This document shows, piece after piece, positions 44,840-57,121 of a stretch of DNA of 64,000 nucleotides. The notes beneath the pieces are model-generated. The model made no database searches. It worked only from the letters and a program-made list of their open reading frames with translations, and was not told the DNA's origin. How positions within the stretch are numbered: position 1 is the first letter of the stretch; each line of letters begins with the position of its first letter. The stretch covers positions 5,407,837 to 5,471,836 of the forward strand of contig CM034600.1 in NCBI GenBank assembly GCA_020091685.1. The letters are read 5' to 3'. The stretch comes from Lutjanus erythropterus (lineage: Eukaryota > Chordata > Actinopteri > Lutjaniformes > Lutjanidae). The position numbers and the translations under genes are program-made.

Positions 44840-45580
44840 GTGAGGGGGGAAAAAAAAAGAAGAGAGGAGCTCAGTGAAGCATAGAGGCGAACCTGGCTTT
44901 AATCACCCCCTCCACCACCACACACACACCTAAAAGTTTTATAACAAACGCTACCACCTCCGCTGTGCTGCAAACTGGCTGCGAATAAAGTTTTGCAAGT
45001 GTGCACTTGTCCTTGGAGGACAAAAAGTTCTCCCGATGAGAAAAAAAAAAAGATTTTGAGATATGAAAGTTCAGAGAGAGACGAGAGGAGAGCAAGAAAA
45101 GGGTAGTACTGTGCAGAAGGATAAACTATTAGAGACAGCAGAAAGAAAAAGACTCAGGAGCATGCGAGAGAGCAAGTGGGATACTGTTGGATGAGAAACT
45201 TTTTTTTTTTTCTCTCTTTCTGTCTCTCTTCTGTGCGGCCTGGTTGTGCAGGCTGCCTCTTTCTGGCTGGCGTGTACACAGCCCAGGGGGGACAGTGAAT
45301 CTCCCTGAACGACACCAAAGCCAGAGAGCTACGACTGGGGATGAAGCCGCTCGCATCGCGAAACCTCCCGCTGCTCCGAATCAAGAGCTGCAAAAAGCGA
45401 GAAAAACAGCTTTGATCTGCCCTCTCTTTCTCTCTGTTTCTCTCCCTCCTCTCCATTTCTGTGACTCCCTCTCCGTCCTTCCGCCTCTTTTATGCTCTCT
45501 TTATCGCCAACCTTTTTCTCCCGTTCCGTCAGCCGCTTGTCTGGCTCTCTTTACGGAAGTTCTCCCAACATGATATTACC
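44840..45580 (+). promoter_or_regulatory. CT/GA-rich, CpG-containing stretch; weak promoter or 5' UTR candidate
   Basis: Purine-rich (GAGAGAGACGAGAGGAGAGC at about 45074) and then pyrimidine-rich sequence flank a GC-richer middle with CpGs (GAAGCCGCTCGCATCGCG, 45342-45359). This style is common around fish transcription starts, but I see no defined core promoter, no ATG in a convincing frame and no clear first-exon donor. The 128-codon + frame at 45187-45573 is serine/leucine/proline-rich and compositional. Confidence 0.22.
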
Positions 45581-46004
45581 ATATAAGCTCTCATTGTTCT
45601 AATGATGTGAGCCGTTCTCAGCGCATAAATTTAACATGGCACACACACACACTTCAGTCACACTTTTTACTTGAAGTGTGATATGATGCATAACAAGCAG
45701 CTCAAAAGCCTTACAGAAGGATGGATTCTTTTGACTGTGTCTTCAAGGTAAATATCACAGAATTAGATCCAATTTTATGTTGTGTCAAAAAAAAAAATAC
45801 ACACTCTGAAGAATTCAACCCACTGTATGATGGCAACAACCATGCTCTGTCTTTGTGGTTTAAATGGCCGGCATACCAGCCCTCTAAAGTGACACATTAT
45901 CGACATTTTGTGCAACTGTAAGGAAAGATATTCCCAGGTTTAATCCTAGATTGTAATTTTCAAAGCAGTTACATTTAGAAATGAGTGTGTGAGTGCCGTG
46001 TCTG

Positions 46005-46075
46005 TTTGTGTGGGCGTGTATTACTCATTTTGTGGGGACATAAACCTGTTTACACACTCTTTGTGTCATTTTTTA
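46005..46075 (+). repeat. Dispersed fish repeat fragment (TTGTGGGGACATAAA type)
   Basis: TGTATTACTCATTTTGTGGG, GACATAAACCTGTTTACACA. I recognise this as a fragment of a common fish repeat. Confidence 0.45.
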
Positions 46076-46079
46076 AAGG

Positions 46080-46330
46080 AAAAAAGTAAAAATTCTCTAA
46101 TTCAACCTTCTTAAATGTGAATATTTTATGGTTTCTTCACTCCTTTCTGACAGTAAACTGAATATCTTTGAGTTGTGGACAAAACAAGACATTTGAGGAC
46201 GTCATATTGAGCTTTGATTAACACTTTTCATCATTTTCTGACATTTTACGGACCAAGCAACTAAACGATTAATTGAGAAAATAATCGACCAATTAATCGA
46301 TGATGAAAATCATTGTTAGTTGAAGCCCTA
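46080..46330 (-). repeat. Dispersed repeat family A, copy 3 (minus strand)
   Basis: Inverse of the family: GACAGTAAACTGAATATCTT, TGTGGACAAAACAAGACATT, CATTTTCTGACATTTTACGG, AGAAAATAATCGACCAATTA, ending TTGAAGCCCTA. The block to GACATTTGAGG is shared closely with 58268-58500. Confidence 0.8.
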
Positions 46331-46740
46331 AAAACACATTAGGATAAACAATTGCACCATATTTTATGTTGAGTTAATCCAAAAGTGACCAAGTAATCAA
46401 GTTACATTATCTGAATATTGTGATACTTATTCTGCCAAGCATGGCACGTCTGCGTCATGGTTCTGATCTGTCCTCTGCATGGCTGCAGGCCCCACCAGCA
46501 GCATTTCAGAAGCATGTCAGCAGCGGGGCGTTTTGCCCCCCGATTATGTTTAATTGCTCAGATTTTGTTGATTAGGTCTTCTTTCCTTGCTCTTTGTGCT
46601 TCTGTCATGGGTAAGCAGGCTATGTGGTTAAATACTTTTTTTTCTGTCTGTCTTTATGATCGTGAGTCTGCCCAGGGCCTTTTATTTTGAAAAGTAACCA
46701 GATTCTCTCTGCCTTTTCTGTGTCTGACTTCCTGCCCGTT

Positions 46741-46761
46741 CAATTAGCTCTGTGCTAATTG
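46741..46761. promoter_or_regulatory. Homeodomain-type palindrome CAATTAGC-5-GCTAATTG
   Basis: Perfect 8-bp inverted arms around TCTGT, each containing a TAATT homeodomain core. It sits in a low-repeat block (46700-46870) that also has GCGCATATTTTAAGCGC, another near-palindrome. Function is inferred only. Confidence 0.4.
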
Positions 46762-46870
46762 ATGCGGCATCCATCCAAAACAGACTCAGCGCATATTTTA
46801 AGCGCAGCGGGGCAGAAAGCTGCTTCTGGGACGTGCCGAGGTACTGCTGCTGGAATCACAAATATTGTGT

Positions 46871-48404
46871 AGATGAGCTCCAGCTGACATGGCACAGCCA
46901 TAACGCAACGCAACCGTAATGCAACACAGCCACGCTTTGTGGAGTTTAGCCTTTAGGGTTAAGTAGGTAGCGGTTATGGGTAAGGTTAGGGTAAGTCTTC
47001 AGTAGGAGTGCAACGGATCGTAGTTGACCCGTGTTCCCGATGGGTCGCCTCCAATGGTTCAGTTAAATGTAACCATCGTAGTGTGAGACAGTTTTACTGT
47101 CGCTCTTAGGTTTTAAAGTAATAACTTCCTCAATCTCGATGCAGACTTGCAGTGAAAAGACGAGACAGATACGCTGTTTTACTCTGAAGCACAGCTGTGT
47201 CGTGGAGGTCTTACGCTGCGCTTAATACAGCTCATAATATATATAGACAGTATTTTCACCCTCTGTCTGCTCGAGTTTGCCTGCATCACTTTTACTTAGA
47301 AAGTGGTGTTCAAAAAAGAGCGAGCAACAACTGAAAAGCCGCCATTTTAATCCTCATGAAGTAAAATCATACATGATTTTGATACTGAGAGACTGGACAT
47401 CCTTGACACAGATCAATCATAAGATTGTGATGTTTATTGTAAGGTCAGTCATGTCTGTGGTTGCTTTACCTCAGATACACAGCTGTCACTCACAGGAGCA
47501 GCCTGTAGCCTGTTTATGACACAACCTTTGCTGTTGATTGGCTATTACTCGTGACACACAACCAATCAGACAGTGTTATGGGCAGGACATTGAGTGAGAC
47601 TTAAGAGTGTAGAATTATTCTACCTTATTGCATATATAATGTGTATATCTATTGTGTAGATACACACGTTTGATAATACACATTGTCTATTTTAGTATAC
47701 AATAAGATTATAGTATTTGTAGTATACTGTATTATTAACATTATCATCATTATCAATATACAGTATTTACTACAGACAGAGAGAAGTGGCTACACCAGAG
47801 CATTTTTTTTCCTTTTTTTAGGAATGGCGAGTTTTGTGATCTGTTGCACCCATAGTCTTCAGGAAATGAATGCAAGTTAATGTAAAGTCCTCTGAAGTGA
47901 TGGAAACACAACCATGTGTGTGTGTAGGAGGGAGGTGAATTATGCATGGGGTGTTTAGGGCTTGTCAAGTGAGAGCAGTACGGTGGACTGTATGTGAAAT
48001 GGATTCATGGATGGACAGAGAAGGGGAAGGCGAGGGGATGGATGGGGGGGGGGGGGGTATGCATATTTAATGGCCACCATTTCCTTCCTCTTTATCTCTC
48101 ACCTCTCTGACTCCTCCTCTCCACCTCTTCCTCCCACACTGTCTCAACTTTTATCTCTAGTAGTCGTCCTCTTCCTCTGAGCTAAAGCAGGTCAGTGAAG
48201 TTCTCTCTCTGGATGCGGCTCAGCAGAGAGAAGTTAGGTTAGTAACCCAACTTAAAGCAGGTACAAAGGAAGTTTCATCTTGTGTTGTGTCTGGTGGTCC
48301 CTGTGGACAAAAGCTGTTGTGTTTTCACCGTTGTAAAGATCTTGAGCTGACTAGCATCAAGGGCAGCAAAGGTAGGGGGTGCCATTGCAATGGCCCCCAC
48401 ATTG
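46871..48404. other. No gene recognised; probable repeat from about 47006
   Basis: AGTAGGAGTGCAACGGATCG at 47000 resembles the left end of a hAT-type element, and 47530-47640 looks like repeat sequence too. Neither boundary is firm. 48044-48057 is a G run. Confidence 0.3.
48044..48057. repeat. Poly-G run, 14 bases
   Basis: An uninterrupted G run, the longest in the window. Confidence 0.9.
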
Positions 48405-49170
48405 GTTTTAAAGTTCCCATGAAGTCAAAATCGATGTTTAAGTTTTTTATCACATATGTTTTATGTCACCTATATGACATATCTGGCCCAACAATGACAA
48501 AAAAAGTTGTTTTCTGTTCTCTGATATTTTTAATTGTACTTCAGAGTTTGCTTTTCCAGAAAATGACTCAAAATTGTTGATGAGTCATTCTGCACTCAGG
48601 GGTGTACACTAAATTTGCACTCAATGAATTGCCTTGTGTTTTTTCTTAGATCATATGTTAGGGAGAAAATATGTTGTGGTTTTCATTCTGATGTCCTCCT
48701 GCTGCTCAGCTTCAACTCTAGGTTATTTCAATACAGGCTTTAGCTTACTTGTTGCATAAGCTGCTAAGCATAACTGTTAGCTGCCAATAGTGGGCAACAG
48801 AACTGAGCTCAGCATGAATGGTAACTTGGACGAACACACCCTCCAAGATTGACAGGGGAAATAAAGCACAGAGGCCCTCAGGTTTTCTGATGGAAAGATA
48901 GCTCTACTTGTTGCTTGCTAGCGTAAGTTAGCTTACCGCTACCTGCCAATAGCTTAGTTAGCCATGACTCAGCCCAGGGATGCTGGGAGCCAAACCTGGG
49001 AAGAAAGCCACCTCAGTACTGTAGCCTTTTTTCCTGTCGTCAAACTGGTCTCCGCTGGTCTCACAGGTTGTTTTGGTCCTGGTTCACTGGAAGCTCTCAG
49101 TCTAGGAAGAGTCAGGTAATAGGACTGCTCTCCCTCCTAGCAACACTTTGAGCGCCATCAATGCCAATCA
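48405..49170 (+). repeat. Dispersed repeat family C, copy 3
   Basis: Longest family C copy. TAAAGTTCCCATGAAGTCAA near the left, ATTCTGATGTCCTCCTGCTG, CTGATGGAAAGATAGCTCTA, TAGTTAGCCATGACTCAGCC, TGTCGTCAAACTGGTCTCCG and GGTTGTTTTGGTCCTGG. It matches 11540-12020 in order, and its last blocks match 21360-21400. Confidence 0.65.
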
Positions 49171-50595
49171 GTGTCTGCAGCAAGTCCTTCTCTAGGTACC
49201 TGTTTTTTCCTTTTTTGTTATATTGCAACACTCGTGGTAAAAAGCCGTTTCAATCATTCTCGTCCTCTCTAAAAACATGCATATTCACACTTAAATCAAT
49301 TTAAAGAGGACATTAGTAACATCTATCAGATGCATAAAGCCAATAAATTGTTTCAGTGTTGCTAACGACTAAAACAGTTGTTAACCTAGCTAACTCAGCT
49401 GAGCTAACCTTAGCTTTCAGTACTACAAGAGACCGCATGTTTCTGCAAATATGCCAAAAGAAAGTGAAAAGAAAGTAAAATACAGTCAAACAAACCTGAA
49501 CTTCAGCATTAATAATGTTTTATCCCTGATGTCCACAACTGTGTTTGCGTCTGGCCCTTCGACCCGAGAACCAGCACATCCAGAAGAATCCCAAAGCAAC
49601 AGCAGACTTTATGCATTCAGCTCCAACTCCTCTCAAGTAACCTGAATTAATTAGTTATGTATGATGGGAACTGTATTATGGATGGATTTATTTTCAAACA
49701 TTCTCAGACAGAAGAGGTGCTGGGCTTACTGCATGACAACTTTTCAACATCAACCGGTGGATTCTGCTCCTTTGAAAAATGGTGCGATCAGTTTGGAAAC
49801 TGTCTCGACTTTGTTGCATTTTGTGTGGTCTCGGCTACTGTTTGATGCTCTCGCTCACTGCAGTCTTTGTAGCCTGAGTAGCTTTTTGATCTGCTGCTGA
49901 TGTATTTGACTCTTAAGCTTTTGTGGTCTGAGCTGAACAGGTATCCCACTTCATACAGGACTGCACAGCATTTTTATTCCTTGTCTCACCATCCCGCATA
50001 TTGAGACCATATCCCACATTTTGATTGGCTCTGGTTTTCAAAAGTCAAACCACTGCAGGACAGGCAAACAGATGCTTTTTTTTTTTTTTCTGAAGTCTGG
50101 CTTTCTTTCAATGGCTGTGGAGAACTCATGAAAAGCTGTCATTGCGGAGCTGTGCTTAATGTCAATCAAACTGTGCACACATGGGTCATGTGCAGGTTAA
50201 CTTGTCACAGTTTTTGCTTCCCTAAACCCAACAGGAAAAAATAAAAAAAAAGTCAAGCAGTAAAGCTGTGCAGATTTAGATGGAATATGATGGAAACTGC
50301 CACAACAAAAGGGAATGCAGTTACAGTAAAAACTGGGGAACTACTTATCTATTGTCTGTTGTGTGCTACTGAATCAGAGGGCAAAGCACAGGGATGGTAC
50401 TTTTATTTTTTTAATGTAAAAAATTTAGACTACCCTTTCAGCATTGGTAACATGTCCCACATTGTCACACACAAACATAGTGTTTGTCCCACATTTGCTT
50501 ATTTTGGGATCTGGTCACTCTATTATGCTCTGGGTAGATTATTGTGCCGTTTTAGGACAAATCTGGAAAATGTGCAGTGTTTTTACGTTTTCTGT
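49171..50595. other. No gene recognised
   Basis: A T run lies near 50077-50090. Frames of 60-143 codons (for example 50287-50718) have no protein-like composition or splice support, and the last one enters repeat family F. Confidence 0.35.
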
Positions 50596-50930
50596 TACCT
50601 TGCAAGGCAGCTGGATTCGCAAGATCACAAGATAACGGGAGAATCCATCTTGCCAGGCTTCAGTTTTGCTGTGTGTGTCTGCACCAAAAAGGTGGTGCAG
50701 CCAATCAGTGTCCTTTGAGACTCTACTGGCAGCTACAGGTGTGGTTTTAGGTGTGACAACAGCAAGAAGCATCCATGGAAGCATTGATCTGATTGGTTGG
50801 TGTTTGATGTGATAGACAGATGGTTTGTCCAGTCACCTCCCAGGTGTTTTTTTTTTTTTTTTTTTTGAAAGTGCTTGCCCTTTTCCAAACAGTTTCTAAG
50901 GACGACTTGCCAGGACAAACACGCTATCTG
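50596..50930 (+). repeat. Helicase-derived repeat family F, copy 2 (no coding part)
   Basis: TTACCTTGCAAGGCAGCTGG, GAATCCATCTTGCCAGGCTT, CATCCATGGAAG joined directly to CATTGATCTGATTGGTTGG, a 20-base T run at 50847-50866, GAAAGTGCTTGCCCTTTTCC and TTTCTAAGGACGACTTGCCA. Compared with copy 1, the whole helicase-like segment between CCATGGAAG and TTGATCTGATTGG is gone. Confidence 0.75.
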
Positions 50931-52109
50931 GTGCATTAGGTAAACAAGAAACTGCCAAGAACTGATGTTTCAGTTTCTGGTTATCTGGCTGCTCATGTTT
51001 CTTGCCTCCTTGGACTTCTTGTGAATGACGTTCAAAACTATTTTAAAAAGACCTACCATTCCTGAAAAGACGACTTTTGAGGGGAAATGTGCGTCGTTGT
51101 GTTTAGGCTTTAAAGTGAACTCGATGTGTATCCAAAATAATCATCATCCTGATCCTCCACCACCGTTGGCTCACGCAGGGAGATCAGAGGTGTTAAATAA
51201 CTCATCTTGCTACCCCTGTCAATGAGTTTATTAGCCCCCGCCACTGAGATGTCTCCTTCATTAGCCTTAGTGAAATGTCAATCACCGGGTGTGAGATTGT
51301 ATATGCGCGTCTGTGCTAATCAGACATATCTGCGGAGCTTCTGACACGCTGGGATTGATCAGTCACTGAGCATCAGACATCAGATGAGCATTAATGATGG
51401 AGAGGGAGCGGAGCAGCTCTCAAAACATGCATTAGTTAGTGGACAGAAAAGTGTTTCTTACTGGTGTGTGTTTGCGTGAGTGAGAGATGGATGGAGAGAG
51501 AGAGAGTTAATGTGCTTATATGTTCATATTTATCTGCACGTCTGTCAGTTTTGTATTAGTTCCGACTTTACAGGTAGGACAAGGATCTTTGTGTGCTTTG
51601 TAGTTCCATTTGTGTGCTCACAGTACTCATTACGCGACTTTGCTGTCACTGCTGCCATATTGGCTTCTGCATGACCTGGCCTTGCCTTCAACTATCCAAA
51701 AATGTGTCAGAATAAATTGTGAGTAAATCACAGTGTTGATGTTCATTGTGATGAATAGTTAACTATATATAAACTAATTACTAGCTAACTAATAAACTGT
51801 TAATTCTAAAACAGGACAATGAAAAAGATGTAATATACATGTAAAAGAATATTAAAGTAGGTATTTGGATTCCTTTGTCTTGTCTTGGATTTAAGCATGA
51901 TGAAGGGTACTTTTCAATTCAGTTCCTCTGTCTTTTAATTGATTTATTTTTCTGAGAGTTTTTTTCCAACAGACTTTGTAAATCTCTTCCCATTTGCTAC
52001 CCCAGCTTATTTGCATTGTATCAGGGTTAAGGTGTGATTTGCGTTGTTTCTCCTTTTGTCTGGTTCTGATTATGGCTGAAAGTTTGAATCAACCCTAAAA
52101 ATATTTTCA
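50931..52109. other. No gene recognised; one low-repeat block
   Basis: 51220-51420 has no recognised repeat and carries CTTCATTAGCCTTAGTGAAA, TGTCAATCACCGGG and GCTAATCAGACAT, so it may be regulatory. The rest is unassigned. Confidence 0.3.
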
Positions 52110-52250
52110 GACTAGAAATTAACTGCACCAGGGTTTGGTTTGATCCAGATCAAGACCACCTCTTTTGGTTGGACCAAGGTTTCACACCTGCAATTTTGGT
52201 TTGGATCAAAAAAAGTCAAAAAGTCCAGACCGAATGAGGTAGGTGTGACA
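52110..52250 (+). repeat. Dispersed fish repeat (GATCCAGATCAAGACCACCT type)
   Basis: GATCCAGATCAAGACCACCT, CTTTTGGTTGGACCAAGGTT, AAAAAGTCCAGACCGAATGA, GGTAGGTGTGACAGCACCC follow the order of a common percomorph repeat. Confidence 0.6.
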
Positions 52251-52549
52251 GCACCCTATGAGCCTCCAAATGTTCATTCCACCCAATATTACCACAGAAT
52301 GGATGAAAGAAACAACCTATTGGCTAACTGATCTCTTTGGTTGCAGGATGATGTGTGTGCCCCGTAAATGCATTTACATAGGAATCAGTCCTGTGTTAAA
52401 AAAAAATTAGCAATTTGGCTGCAGAGTCATACAAGAAGAAAGCAGACCAAATTGAACGGCTTTCAACCTTTGGCAAGAATAAATGTGTTCAGTGAATATA
52501 AAGTCAGTCTGCTGATTAGATTTTGATGTGTCCTGTGTATGGTGAAGGT

Positions 52550-52830
52550 AGGAAAGGTCATGAGATCTCTACAAACATGAGGATTACTCCTCTGGGGACC
52601 ATGGATTTCTATAAAATGTTATTAAAATCCAGGCACTGGTTTAGATAACTTGATGGATTTGAGTTTCGTCTTGAAGGAGTGCCAGCTAGAAATTTAAATG
52701 GGTCACCAAAGTCATTAAGATTCATGAATCATTCTCTGGGGTCCATGAACATCCATACCAAGTTCCACAAGAATCTAGACCGTTGTTATTGAGATTTCTA
52801 TCTTAGTTGGACAGTCGAAGTGTTGGTCAG
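52550..52830 (+). repeat. Dispersed repeat family D, two partial units
   Basis: TCCTCTGGGGACCATGGATT (about 52590) and TTCTCTGGGGTCCATGAACA (about 52732) are two diverged copies of one block. ATACCAAGTTCCACAAGAAT and GTTATTGAGATTTCTATCTT, then TTGGACAGTCGAAG, continue the usual order of the family. Confidence 0.55.
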
Positions 52831-53029
52831 CTGACCCGTCTTTAAAACACTCTGGTGCAAAAAGTAAAAACAAAGTATCTCAAAAACTATTGAATGAATC
52901 AACATGAAATTTTTTAAACAAGTTTTCAGGTAGCATCATCAGTCAAAACCTTCATTTAACCAATACATACTTTATGACCTGAAAAACAATGATATTCCCA
53001 TCAGCTTAAGTTGTACTTGTGTTTAGTGA

Positions 53030-53215
53030 TAATTAAGCAAAGTCAGATTTATTTGTATAGCATTATATCAGCAATCACAATTTGCCTTATAATCTGTTCG
53101 GACTACAACACCCTCTGACCCTCAATTGGGTGAGGAAAATGGAAAAAAAAATGGAAGAAACCCCAGAAAGAGCAACAGATCGCTCTTCCAGGATGAAAAG
53201 ACATGGCATACATTT
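53030..53215 (+). repeat. Dispersed fish repeat (GAAACCCCAGAAAGAGCAAC type)
   Basis: TTTATTTGTATAGCATTATA, CCTCTGACCCTCAATTGGGT, GAAACCCCAGAAAGAGCAAC and CTCTTCCAGGATGAAAAGAC run in the order of a common fish repeat. Confidence 0.55.
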
Positions 53216-53384
53216 CATATGTAGATAACAGCTCAACAAATATCACAGTATGTAGAAGTTGTGATGACAAATTCAGCTGTATGCAGGATGGAAAATGTAA
53301 GTGAAGATAATGAATCCAGGATGATGTTAGACAACTTTAAGTGTGGCCAGACAGTTGGGACCTGAGCCACATGACCGTTTAGCT

Positions 53385-53475
53385 AATATTAGCATGTTGT
53401 AATGCAAAACTAAGGTGGCAAGCATGTTCAGCATTAAACCTGCTAAATATTAGCATGTTAGCATTGTCATAAGTT
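53385..53475 (+). repeat. TTAGCATG-type dispersed repeat fragment
   Basis: Repeated TTAGCATGTT words (GCTAATATTAGCATGTTG, AATATTAGCATGTTAGCATT). This is the end part of a common fish repeat, probably continuous with family D. Confidence 0.5.
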
Positions 53476-55104
53476 TTGTTTCAATCCAAATTATAACTGA
53501 ATTTTGAGAAAATCATCAAAAGAAGATGCAAATGGGTGCTTGTTTCCATCCAGAGCACTTTTTAAGAGGAACCAGACAAAACAGACATACAAATCTGATG
53601 TTTTCTGCCAACATTTTCTCATCTCGTCAGCGGATGTTTAGGTCACATGCTCCATGTATGGCATGATTTGTTTGCCAAGTCTGTTTCCATTTGATATTTT
53701 GAAGTGGTTCGGTGTGCTGGTTCATGCAAACCGCAGTCGAGCTCCTCTTCTAACATCTCACCGTGGGCGTTTTCTTCTAGTAACACTTCTCACAATAATA
53801 TTCACCTGACCTCCTGACCAAATAGCACGGAGACTGTCTGTTTGTTGTTGTGGAGACCAGTTTGTAATCTAGACCAGCGCTGCCAACAGAGTGCGACACA
53901 CACATTGCACTTCCTACAGCTGCTTCACAATGAAGCCTCCTACTACTTTGTCAGTGGTAAACCTTTCATGTAAAGAAGCAGCAGCGAGAAAATATTCAGT
54001 TTGCATTACCAAACCTGAGGCTAAAACACAGCCCAGACACAGCTGAATGTGATCATTAAATAGAATTAAGGATGATAACTGCCCAGTCTTTGTCTAGCCT
54101 GTGTCTCCTGGATATAAATGAGCTCAATTTAAGACCAATATGAGACTTAGACCATTTTGCGATACTTCTTAAATTCGGCTCCTGAGAAATAGCCTTTGTC
54201 TCGTCTCAGCCTGAGACTAATTTGAGCCCAATTGAAGATTTTAAAATGTCTTTTCTTTGTCTCTTAAATTTGACTTAAACAGTCAGCCTTTGAAATAACA
54301 GCGAGAGCTAAAAGAAAAGTTGGTGATCTTAAACAAAACCTTAAATTCGTCTCAGTTGATCCGTACGGTCATCATGCAGAAACCTCTGAAACACCAATGA
54401 GCTCAGCAAAAGATCTGCTTTTCTTTTGTTTTGCTCCTTTTTTCCTCCTAAGAGGGGGTTTAGGAGAAACAGATGAGACTTCAGGAAGCTCAAAATAAAA
54501 ATCTCATTGATTTCTCATAAAACAAAGAAAACATGATTGTGAGAAACAAATATTTTTCCTCTGGGTGAATGTATGAACAGAATTATGACGGACTGAAACT
54601 GCACCGTAAAATGTGTTTTTCAGTAGTAGTTGAAGTAATGTAATGTTTTGAATGTGTCCCATTCCTGCTGCTTTGGTGATGGCAGTGTGTTTTTGTGGAT
54701 TATATCAACTTGAAATTACATCCTGTTCCCTGAACCTCATTCTTATTTCAGTAAAAGCTCATCATTTGGTTTCATCCAGGTCTTTTCCAGATTTACCCCC
54801 CTGCTGATGAGGTGCGATTTTCTCTTGGCAACACAGGAAGAAGGTTAATGCAAGACAAAATTATATTTTGTGATCAAATAATGTGTTATGTTAGATATAA
54901 AATGGTCCGCCTGCATTGGGTAAATTGTGTTTTTTAAGTTTTAGTCAACTCACTGAGCCAAACTAGCTATTGTGTTTTGTGTGGGTGTGTGTATGTGTGT
55001 GTGTGATCAAATTTATTATTTAAATTTTGGAAAAGACAACATACAATAATAACAAGTAAAACAAGCATTTAAAAGAAAAAAACAACAGTGCAAAATGACT
55101 CTCA
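53476..55104. other. No gene recognised
   Basis: Unassigned. It has a GTGTGTGTGT run near 54990-55002 and AT-rich sequence after it. Confidence 0.35.
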
Positions 55105-55640
55105 CTCCCTTCTGCCACCTCAGCGCACCATAGTTTGAATTATGGGGGAGCTAAGTGGAGCTCGGCTCCCCTGAAAAGAACATGAGCTCCCCTGAAAGTT
55201 TACTTTGAGACATTTAGGGGGAGCTCTAAACACATTTTCTTTTCTTATATTTTCTTTTTTATTATCCTTAAACAGCAGTAGAAGTCTCTTCATCTGTAGT
55301 TAAAAACATGAGTTTGCTAAATAACGTTCAACTTTTTTGTTTTACGAAGTGATGTGATTCTTGAGGGTATGTGAACCAATTTTGCTCTGATTATTCTTTG
55401 ATTTTGAAACAGTAGCCTTGCGTAATTTTTACATAGTCTCTATTAAATGTTACTGACTTAATTAACCGTCTGTAGTAGTAACAGTGTTTTTTGCAGTAAC
55501 CATGCAATTGACAGCGTTGCTGCACACTTCCAGGTGTGCATGTGAAATGTTTTAGTAGCGGTGTGCACCAGAAAAAGGGCTTCCCCGAAAGTGATTCAAA
55601 GGTCACCCCAAGAACAAATGCTGCAAACCAGGTGAGATGG
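55105..55640 (+). repeat. Possible dispersed repeat (GAGCTCCCCTGAAA type)
   Basis: GGAGCTAAGTGGAGCTCGGC, TCCCCTGAAAAGAACATGAG and CTCCCCTGAAAGTTTACTTT contain an internal short repeat GAGCTCCCCTGAAA. I believe the block is dispersed in fish genomes, but the boundaries are guesses. Confidence 0.35.
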
Positions 55641-57121
55641 CTCGATCCGTTCCTTTAATTTTTCAGTCTCCGACACCCACAGACCAATCTTGGACTCTTT
55701 AACTAGAATCACACGAGCACAACTCCAAACCAGCTATCGTTAAATCAGGCTAACGTTAAGTCAGGCTAATGTTAGCAACTATATTCAGTTTATTTAACAA
55801 GAGTATTTCACTGTTTACTGTTGGTGTTAGAAAACTGGAAACTTGTAAGTCGACCTGCCTTGAATTGTTGAAGGAAAGCAACCAGATTATTACATACACT
55901 AAACTTAAAGTAAGTGTGTTCATCTAACTTGTACACTTGATTGAAAACACTTAATTCATTTGTGTGTTACCAGTTGAAGTAATGTTTTAAACTATCTATT
56001 TTCAGTGTAAACTGGTACTGAGAGCTGAGCACAGATTTTTAAAAACAGCCCTGTCTCACCAGCACAGCCACACATCAGTTAGTTTAGTACAAGACATGTC
56101 TTTGGTTTGAGGCCGTGTGGGTCAGTGTGGTTATTCCCCGCTTTCAGGTCACAGTGAAAAGGCGTGTATTCGGGGTTCGGTGCAGCAAAGTGCAGTTAAA
56201 AACAGGCTGCGGAAAAACCTCTGACTAAAGGATGCGACTTGATTTGGTCTGCCTGTCTGTCTTAAAAGAGACTTGGACTCCCTCCAGGTGGTCCACTTAA
56301 CTACCAACACTTTTCACGCCTCTTAGCTTCACAGAGTCATTTTTTTTTTCCCGCCAACTTGACAGACTGTTCTAAAGAGACGCATCCAAATTATGAAAAA
56401 GCCAGTGTCATCATCTAATTTTCTCATCAGAACTTTCAATTTTGTCCATGTTTTCTTCTCCGGACTGGCTTTTCAGATCTCACTTTGCCTCCACCTGTCT
56501 TTGCAATCAGATTTTATGATCTTTTGAGGTGTTTTGCTGCCCTTGACGTCTTTTGCCTTCACTGAACCCTCGCACAGAAACACACGCACACGCTCTTTGT
56601 TCCATCACCAACTCATGTCATGGTCATTTTCACACTGGTGTTCTGTAGGGAGGAGATAACTACCACACAAGAGAGGAGGAGGAGGAGGAGCAACATTGTT
56701 CCTGACAGCGCTCCCTGAGTGTGTGTGGTTGCATATGCAGTGCTAGTGTTCAGTGTCTTAAGCACTAAGAGCAAGTGGGCAACGTGACACACACTCAGCT
56801 TACAGTATGTAGGTGCTTCTCCCTCGCTGGTTTGGATGATGGGACTGCAGGATGTGCGCTGACTGGAAAATACGCACATAAATGTAACATGTAGAGTGTA
56901 AGTGGCGACTCAGTTTGGTCAGCAGCCCAAACTCTGTTCGTATTTTAGTGCACATGCATAAATTAGCATAATAAATGCCCCGGTAATACCACATATGGCT
57001 CCGCTTCCGGCACGAGTTTTGAGTATGTTCTGCTTTCAGAGATCCATGAAGGAAAATTAGTCATGTTAACAGCGTCAGCAGTGGAATTAAAAGAGCTGCT
57101 GAAGCAAATAAACGAGAAAAA
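55641..57121. other. No gene recognised; small simple repeats
   Basis: TCAGGCTAACGTTAAGTCAG at about 55745 is part of a 2-3 unit short tandem repeat. (GGA)n occurs at 56675-56692. The rest is unassigned. Confidence 0.35.

Noticed and set aside
45187-45573. 128-codon + frame over CT-rich DNA
   Set aside because: Serine, leucine and proline runs follow from the pyrimidine tracts. Minus-strand frames are equally open, and there is no splice or start context.
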